Assembly: GCF_028550395.1 (NCBI RefSeq) | Contig: NZ_JAQQKW010000003.1 | Coordinates: 186,001 to 250,000 of the forward strand | Reading direction: 5' to 3' | DNA length: 64,000 nucleotides | Origin: Asticcacaulis currens | Lineage (GTDB): Bacteria; Pseudomonadota; Alphaproteobacteria; Caulobacterales; Caulobacteraceae | Part shown: piece by piece, positions 59,109 through 64,000 of the stretch | How the letters are laid out: every line of letters begins with the position of its first letter | Position numbering within the stretch: position 1 is the stretch's first letter | Position numbers and translations under genes: made by a program | Notes under the pieces: generated by a model | Told to the model about the DNA's origin: nothing | Seen by the model: the letters and a program-made list of their open reading frames with translations, nothing else | The model's database searches: none

Positions 59109-59789
59109 ATGTCGGCGCTGTTTGACATCATCATCGGCTTTATCACGGCCCTTGTTTCCGCCGCCTTCCTGCATTTTGGTGCCGGGGCCGCGCCGGAACA
59201 GCCCAAGCCTGGCCCCGTCAGCCAACCCCAGGCCGCGCCCACCTCCAACCCGTCTCCTTCTCCGACGACTCAAGCCGCTCCGATGACGCAACCGGTCGCC
59301 GACGCGGCCTCTACGGATGAGAAGGTCTCTTCGGCCAAGGCGGCCCCGGCCGTGGTTGCGGTCAAAGCCACGCCCAAAACGGGCGAACCGGCGGTTACGG
59401 CTCAGGTCGTGCAGGTCCGCGCCACCCATTCCGAACCCCAGGTCGCTCTGTCGCCGGTTGCGCCCGTAGCACCTGCCGCACCGCCTTCGCTGGCGCTGCC
59501 GCCCCTGCCGCTTGTGCCTGCCATCCGACTGCATATCGCGCAAATGAGTGCGGAGGATCAGGCGCGTATCGCCAGCGAAGTCGAAAGCGGCCTTCGCGCG
59601 GCCGAACACGCCGGTGCCTTTGAAGTGGCGGTTCGCGCCGACGATGTCAGTGTGGTCATCGACACCGCCAAAGCTGTTAAAGCCGTCAAGGCGGCACGCA
59701 AGGCCAGTGAGGCGAAACTCAGCGGGCCCTGCCCCGATAGCCATGGCGTACCCTCACCCACGCGCCTGCGCACCATCGTCGCGCAATAA
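59109..59789 (+). CDS. Hypothetical Pro/Ala-rich membrane-anchored protein (226 aa)
   Basis: Not recognised. An N-terminal hydrophobic segment (residues ~5-25, IIIGFITALVSAAFLHFGAG) can anchor it or act as signal. A long Pro/Ala/Thr/Ser-rich linker (about 27-140) leads to a compact C-terminal part (about 145-226) with HIAQMSAEDQARIASEVESGLRAAEHAGAFEVAV and VVIDTAKAVKAVKAARKASEAKL (quoted in pieces). It lies before tipN, so an envelope or polarity role is possible but unproven. Confidence 0.6.
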   Translation: MSALFDIIIGFITALVSAAFLHFGAGAAPEQPKPGPVSQPQAAPTSNPSPSPTTQAAPMTQPVADAASTDEKVSSAKAAPAVVAVKATPKTGEPAVTAQVVQVRATHSEPQVALSPVAPVAPAAPPSLALPPLPLVPAIRLHIAQMSAEDQARIASEVESGLRAAEHAGAFEVAVRADDVSVVIDTAKAVKAVKAARKASEAKLSGPCPDSHGVPSPTRLRTIVAQ

Positions 59790-60066
59790 TACAGGGGCCA
59801 CAGATCCTGACTGCATCCGGTCGGTGAAACGCCGTGCTGACTCACACTTGCGTCTGACGGCTCGTCATTTGACCGCGAAGTACAGATTTCCGCTTTTCCG
59901 GAAGCGGCGCCACGGATTTGTCGCCTGTTCAGCCCCATAAGCAGTTCCCCCTTTTTCGGAACAGACTCTAAACCATTTGCCTTATCAATGATCTGCGGCT
60001 AGCGTTTCCCCTTACGGGAGAACCCGGCTTTCCGGTGGTAAAGACCCTGGCGCAGGACAGTATTCT

Positions 60067-62793
60067 ATGAAATCTCGCATTCGTCCCCCTCTAAACCTCT
60101 CGTCTTCCGAGACGCGCGGCCGCAAATCCAGACTGCGCCCGTTATTCGACGAAGAGACGGCCCCGGAGGCAGACGGTGCAGATGATCTCGACATTCCGGC
60201 CTCAACTGCGGCAGAGGCGACGGCCATGAGTGACGCCGAAGCGGACGACACCGCCTTGTTTGAACCGGACGCCCTGCCGGTAGCGGACATATTGGACATG
60301 CCGCTCGACCACGCCGACACCCCTCCGGCACCGGAGGCACAGGCACCGCAGGCACTGGCGGCGGAAATCGCGGACGCCCCGGCTGCCTCCTTGCCACCGC
60401 CCTCGCGCAACGAGACCCCTTCAGCCCTGACCTCGCCGCGCAAGACGGCGCCAGCCACCGCACCGGTCAGCCCGGTCGAGGTCCAGTCCGACGGCATTAT
60501 GAAACTGTCGGGCGGATCGCCCGTGCCCTTCTGGGGCGGCGTGACGGTGATCAGCCTCGGCTGGGCCCTGTGCCTGACGGCCTTCGTGCTGGGGGCCGAA
60601 ACCCAGATTTCCGCCTTCACGCTTCAGCCCTTCCGCATCGTTATTCTGGGCGCGCTGGCCCTGTTCCCCATCGGCCTGATCGTCGCCACGGCCTTTGCCT
60701 TGCGCCACGCGGCCGCCCTATCGCGCGAAGCCCGCCGCACCGCCGCGCTGGCCGATGCCATGGTCGCCCCGGCGGCCATTGCCGCCACCCAGACGACGGC
60801 GCTGGTCGAGTCACTGCGTCAGCAGGTCGAACAGGCGGTGCGCGCCGTGCGCGTCGCCCATAACGACCTCAATGACCTCAGCCTGCGCCTGAAAGGCGAA
60901 ACGGAGTCCATGCTTGCGGCCGCTGAGCAGGCGCGCCAATCGACCCAGACCATCACCGGAGCCCTGTCCATTGAACGTCAGGCGGCAATGGATATGGGGG
61001 CGCAACTGGATGTGCAGGCGCGCGGCGTGATTGATGCCGTGGACCGTCAGGCGCGTATGGTCGCCGATGCCTCCGATCTGGCACAGACGCAGTTGCGCGA
61101 AGCCGAGGCCGCACTGGCGGCACGCGCCGCCGACCTCGCCGCCGTGGCCGCCGATACGCAGAATACGGCGCGTACCGTCGCCGAAGACCTTGATCGTCAG
61201 ACCCTGCGTCTGGAAACCGCCGGGGCCGGCGTCGCCGATCAAATCCGCAGCGTCGAAGAAGGTCTGGGTCAGCAGCGGGCCGGCCTCGTCTCCGCCGCCC
61301 TGTCACTGCGCGCCGATCAGGAAGATTTCGCCGTCCATCTGGAAAACCAGCGCGCTCAGTTGTCCGAAGCGCTCAGTGTGACGCGCACCGCCACGATCGA
61401 GCTGGGCGAAAGCTCGTCACGCGGCGTCGATATCCTGCGCGATCTGGTGCTACACGCCCAAGAGCAGTTCCGACAGGTGCTCAATGGCGCCGAAAACGAG
61501 CGCACGGCGTTTGAAACGCGCATCCATTCGACCCTGTCCAACATCTCGGTCATGGCCGCCGATGCGCGCGATGAGTTGATCAACGAGACGCGTCGTGCGC
61601 TGGAACAGCTCAATATCGCCGCCGAAGACGCGCGCCGCGCCGCCGCCGATGCCGCCCAGACGGCGCAGGTCCGCGTCGATCGCCTCAACGAATCCCTGTT
61701 TGAGGCGGGCAAGAAGGCCGACGAAGCCTTCGATGCGCGCTTCAATTCGGCCCGCCGCCTGATCGAGGATTCCGCGGCCCTGATCGACGAAGCCGGCCTG
61801 ACCGCGGCCGAACGTCTCGACACTGCCTTCGGTCATGCGCGGGACGGCATTAAGCAGGTCGAAATGGCCCTGAGCGACATGTCGGCGCGCGCTGATGAAT
61901 TGCCGCTCCAGGCCAAGTCGCGTCTGGAGGAAATCCGCCGTGCGGTCGAAGACGGCCTGCTGGCCATGACCGAAGCGGCGCGCAAGGCGGCGCTGGAAAC
62001 CGAAAGCGTCGATCAGGCGTTTCAGGAGCGGGTCAAGCGCAATTACGACATGCTGACGGAAGCGGTGCGCCTGATGGGCGTCATTTCGTCTCAGCCCCTG
62101 CCCACGCCACCGCCCGCCCCCAACCCCTATGTCGAACGCTTCGAGCGCCCGCGCGATAGCCTGAGCCCCCGCGCCGCCGAACCCCGCCCGACGCCCGCCC
62201 GCACCGAACGGCCTGAGCGTGCGCAACGCGGTCTCGACCCGCTGGAAGCGCCTCTGGATGCACCGCGCCCCCTCACGCCCGCGGCCTCGACGCGCACCGC
62301 ACAACGCCCCGGGAGCGGCCTGTCGTGGCGCGACCTCCTCAACGGCATGGAAGGCCGTGAACCTGCGCCGCGTCCCGCGCCCGCCGCCCCCAAGCCTGAG
62401 CCCGCACCGAATCCCGTGGTGACCGACAATGCGCCGGACAATCTCGACGATCTGATGATTGCCGAAGTCGCCTCGATGGGCGTCGATGCGCAGGCCCTGC
62501 TCAACCGCTCGCGCCTCGAAGAAATCATCGCCGCCATCGTCGCCGACGATAACGAAGGCGCGCGTCTGGTGTTGCGCCGTATTGCCCCGGCGGCCATCCG
62601 CCGCCTCAGCCGTCGCCTGACGACTGACGCGACCCTGCGCGATCAGGCGCAGGATTTCGTTACCTTTTACGACCGCCAAATCAATATCGCCCTGCTCACC
62701 CGTGATCCGCGCAGCGCCCTGACAGAGATACTGGCCACGCCGACGGGGCGCACCTATCTTCTGTTCGACGCCGCCATCAGCGACCTTATCTGA
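60067..62793 (+). CDS. tipN: TipN-like cell-polarity coiled-coil membrane protein
   Basis: A 908-residue protein with an acidic disordered N-terminus (about 1-150), two membrane helices (about 155-177 and 188-212), a very long Ala/Glu/Gln/Arg coiled coil (about 215-690, heptad-like), a Pro/Arg-rich linker and a folded C-terminal part (about 800-908). Caulobacter TipN has this plan and size (~890 residues); it marks the new pole, directs flagellum placement and interacts with the ParA partition system. The assignment rests on architecture rather than a motif. Its TGA overlaps the next ATG. Confidence 0.75.
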   Translation: MKSRIRPPLNLSSSETRGRKSRLRPLFDEETAPEADGADDLDIPASTAAEATAMSDAEADDTALFEPDALPVADILDMPLDHADTPPAPEAQAPQALAAEIADAPAASLPPPSRNETPSALTSPRKTAPATAPVSPVEVQSDGIMKLSGGSPVPFWGGVTVISLGWALCLTAFVLGAETQISAFTLQPFRIVILGALALFPIGLIVATAFALRHAAALSREARRTAALADAMVAPAAIAATQTTALVESLRQQVEQAVRAVRVAHNDLNDLSLRLKGETESMLAAAEQARQSTQTITGALSIERQAAMDMGAQLDVQARGVIDAVDRQARMVADASDLAQTQLREAEAALAARAADLAAVAADTQNTARTVAEDLDRQTLRLETAGAGVADQIRSVEEGLGQQRAGLVSAALSLRADQEDFAVHLENQRAQLSEALSVTRTATIELGESSSRGVDILRDLVLHAQEQFRQVLNGAENERTAFETRIHSTLSNISVMAADARDELINETRRALEQLNIAAEDARRAAADAAQTAQVRVDRLNESLFEAGKKADEAFDARFNSARRLIEDSAALIDEAGLTAAERLDTAFGHARDGIKQVEMALSDMSARADELPLQAKSRLEEIRRAVEDGLLAMTEAARKAALETESVDQAFQERVKRNYDMLTEAVRLMGVISSQPLPTPPPAPNPYVERFERPRDSLSPRAAEPRPTPARTERPERAQRGLDPLEAPLDAPRPLTPAASTRTAQRPGSGLSWRDLLNGMEGREPAPRPAPAAPKPEPAPNPVVTDNAPDNLDDLMIAEVASMGVDAQALLNRSRLEEIIAAIVADDNEGARLVLRRIAPAAIRRLSRRLTTDATLRDQAQDFVTFYDRQINIALLTRDPRSALTEILATPTGRTYLLFDAAISDLI

Positions 62794-63752
62794 TGCTTCT
62801 GACCTGTCGCTCCGAAGCCTGGCCCATAGCCGGGCGCTTCACCATAGCCCGCGGCTCCAAGACCGAAGCGCACATCATCTATGTCGAGGTGACGGATGGC
62901 GCGTACAGGGGCCACGGCGAGGCGGTGCCCTATGCCCGCTATGGCGAAACGGTCGAAGGTGCGCTGGCCGCGCTTGACGCCGCGCGCCCCGCCATCGAAG
63001 CCGGGCAAACACCCGCCTTGACGGGGGCTGCAGCCAATGCGCTCGATTGCGCCCTGTGGGATTTGCGCGCTAAGGCGTCGGGGGTTCCCGCCTGGAAGGC
63101 GGCGGGTTTGCGTAGTTTCAGCCCGCTGAAGACCGCCTATACGCTGAGCCTCGATACGCCCGAAGCCATGGGGGCGCAGGCCGCCGCCAATGCCCGCCGC
63201 CCGCTGCTGAAACTCAAGATCGGCGGACCGGATGATCTGGCGCGCGTAGAGGCCGTGCGGCGCAATGCCCCCAAAACGCGCCTGATCGTCGATGCCAATG
63301 AAGGCCTGACGCGGGATAGCCTCAAGGCGCTGGCCCCCGAACTGAAACGCCTCGGCGTCGTGCTGATCGAACAGCCTTTGAAGGCGGGCGAGGACGACGC
63401 ACTGGAAGGCTATAAATGCCCTGTCCCGCTGTGCGCCGACGAAAGTCTGCATACGCGCGCCGAACTGGATCGCTGCGCGCGCCTCTATGATGCGGTGAAT
63501 ATCAAGCTCGACAAGACGGGCGGCCTGACCGAGGCTCTGGCGCTGAAACGGGCGGCCAAGGATAAGGGGCTGAGGATCATGGTCGGCTGCATGGTCGCCA
63601 CCTCGCTCAGCATGGCTCCGGCCATGATCGTGGCGCAGGGAGCCGACTTTGTCGATCTCGACGGGCCGCTGTTGCTGGCCAAAGACCGCGAGCACGGCCT
63701 GAAGATCACCGGTTCGATGCTAGAACCGCCCGAACCGGCGCTGTGGGGGTAG
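62793..63752 (+). CDS. Dipeptide epimerase (L-Ala-D/L-Glu epimerase-like, enolase superfamily)
   Basis: 319 residues. The muconate-lactonizing subgroup residues are visible: KLKIGGPDD (Lys before the barrel), VDANEGL (metal Asp), a Glu in LIEQPLKAGEDD, ADESLH (metal Asp/Glu) and the second catalytic Lys in NIKLDKTGG. The KxK and DxxK pattern, with the terminal DLDGPLLLAKD, suits YcjG-type epimerases that recycle murein dipeptides. TGATG overlap with tipN means co-expression. Confidence 0.85.
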   Translation: MLLTCRSEAWPIAGRFTIARGSKTEAHIIYVEVTDGAYRGHGEAVPYARYGETVEGALAALDAARPAIEAGQTPALTGAAANALDCALWDLRAKASGVPAWKAAGLRSFSPLKTAYTLSLDTPEAMGAQAAANARRPLLKLKIGGPDDLARVEAVRRNAPKTRLIVDANEGLTRDSLKALAPELKRLGVVLIEQPLKAGEDDALEGYKCPVPLCADESLHTRAELDRCARLYDAVNIKLDKTGGLTEALALKRAAKDKGLRIMVGCMVATSLSMAPAMIVAQGADFVDLDGPLLLAKDREHGLKITGSMLEPPEPALWG

Positions 63753-63761
63753 ATTGGGGGG

Positions 63762-63992
63762 TTAAGCTCGGTCTTCTTCGCGCAGATACTCATTGACCGC
63801 GTAGCGCAATTCCCCGGCGTGCGCCGTCCAGCGTTCGGAGTGAATCGAGGTGTCGCCGATCTCGTCGATCAGGCGTCGAATGTCGGCCGCGTGCTGCCTG
63901 TTGCGCTCACCCCCTGCCGGGTGGGCCTCCAGATAGCCCAGCAACGCCGGTTTGAGCTGCTCGTAGGTGACGACGCGCAGAGTATTGTTCAC
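63762..63992 (-). CDS. Small hypothetical protein (76 aa, start uncertain)
   Basis: Not recognised. A 76-residue soluble, helical, Arg/Glu-rich protein (NRQHAADIRRLIDEIGDTSIHSERWTAHAGELRYAVNEYLREEDRA, quoted to show charge in shorter parts: LIDEIGDTSIHSERW). The GTG at 63992 is the first start in the window, but the frame stays open to the window edge, so the gene may begin outside. Convergent with the epimerase. Confidence 0.5.
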   Translation of the reverse strand: MNNTLRVVTYEQLKPALLGYLEAHPAGGERNRQHAADIRRLIDEIGDTSIHSERWTAHAGELRYAVNEYLREEDRA

Positions 63993-64000
63993 CGTGTCGA

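Overview
The window looks like chromosomal DNA of a stalked or budding alphaproteobacterium of the Caulobacteraceae (Asticcacaulis/Caulobacter type). The evidence is high-GC coding bias, a flgF-flgG-flgA-flgH flagellar operon behind a sigma-54 (-24/-12) promoter, a TipN-like polarity protein, and small palindromic repeats of the kind common in alphaproteobacteria. The genus is an inference. There is no rRNA, prophage, IS element or CRISPR array. One tRNA gene (Leu, anticodon CAA) is present.

Layout. 0.1-9.3 kb: aspartate aminotransferase, a WecA-like sugar-phosphate transferase, an acetyltransferase/ArfB pair, Dps, the NAD de novo operon nadA-nadB-nadC and an acyltransferase. 9.5-12.4 kb: a DevBCA-like ABC export operon (minus strand). 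12.7-17.3 kb: flagellar rod/ring genes and an O-antigen-ligase-like protein. 17.4-21.6 kb: pyrD, sixA-like, an ABC exporter and a MAPEG protein. 21.6-34.2 kb: a polyamine uptake and catabolism locus (PotFGHI-like transporter, glutamylpolyamine synthetase, two aminotransferases, two aldehyde dehydrogenases, a GntR/FCD regulator) with repeated TGTGATCAC-type operator candidates. 34.3-41 kb: small membrane proteins, a Co/Ni sensor-exporter pair (DmeR/DmeF type), tRNA-Leu, a tiny rod-like protein, an ECF sigma/EF-hand cluster and an lrp/ald pair. 41-50.4 kb: a hydrolase with a membrane partner, two tandem acetyltransferases, a CPBP protease with a Sel1 protein, LemA with two TPM proteins, a DnaK-like ATPase and two decayed small membrane-protein genes. 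50.9-58.2 kb: a compact histidine operon, yerC-hisG-hisD-(hisC'-hisB)-hisH-hisA-hisF-hisIE. 58.2-64 kb: unknown proteins, tipN, a dipeptide epimerase and a small minus-strand ORF.

Most notable points. (1) hisB is fused to an N-terminal HisC-like domain that lacks the first ~70 residues of the family and has Phe where the PLP-binding Lys should be. The histidinol-phosphatase domain of the enterobacterial HisB is also absent, so the operon seems to lack two of the pathway's activities. (2) A 48-bp palindromic repeat, of a family found six more times between genes here, is inserted in frame inside hisF three residues after its catalytic Asp130. (3) A perfect palindrome around a G6 tract overlaps the start codon of the DmeR-type sensor. 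(4) GTGATCAC palindromes link the polyamine genes and possibly ald. (5) Two paralogous small membrane genes flanking the DnaK-like gene both appear broken.

All calls come from reading the sequence and translations. No database search was run.
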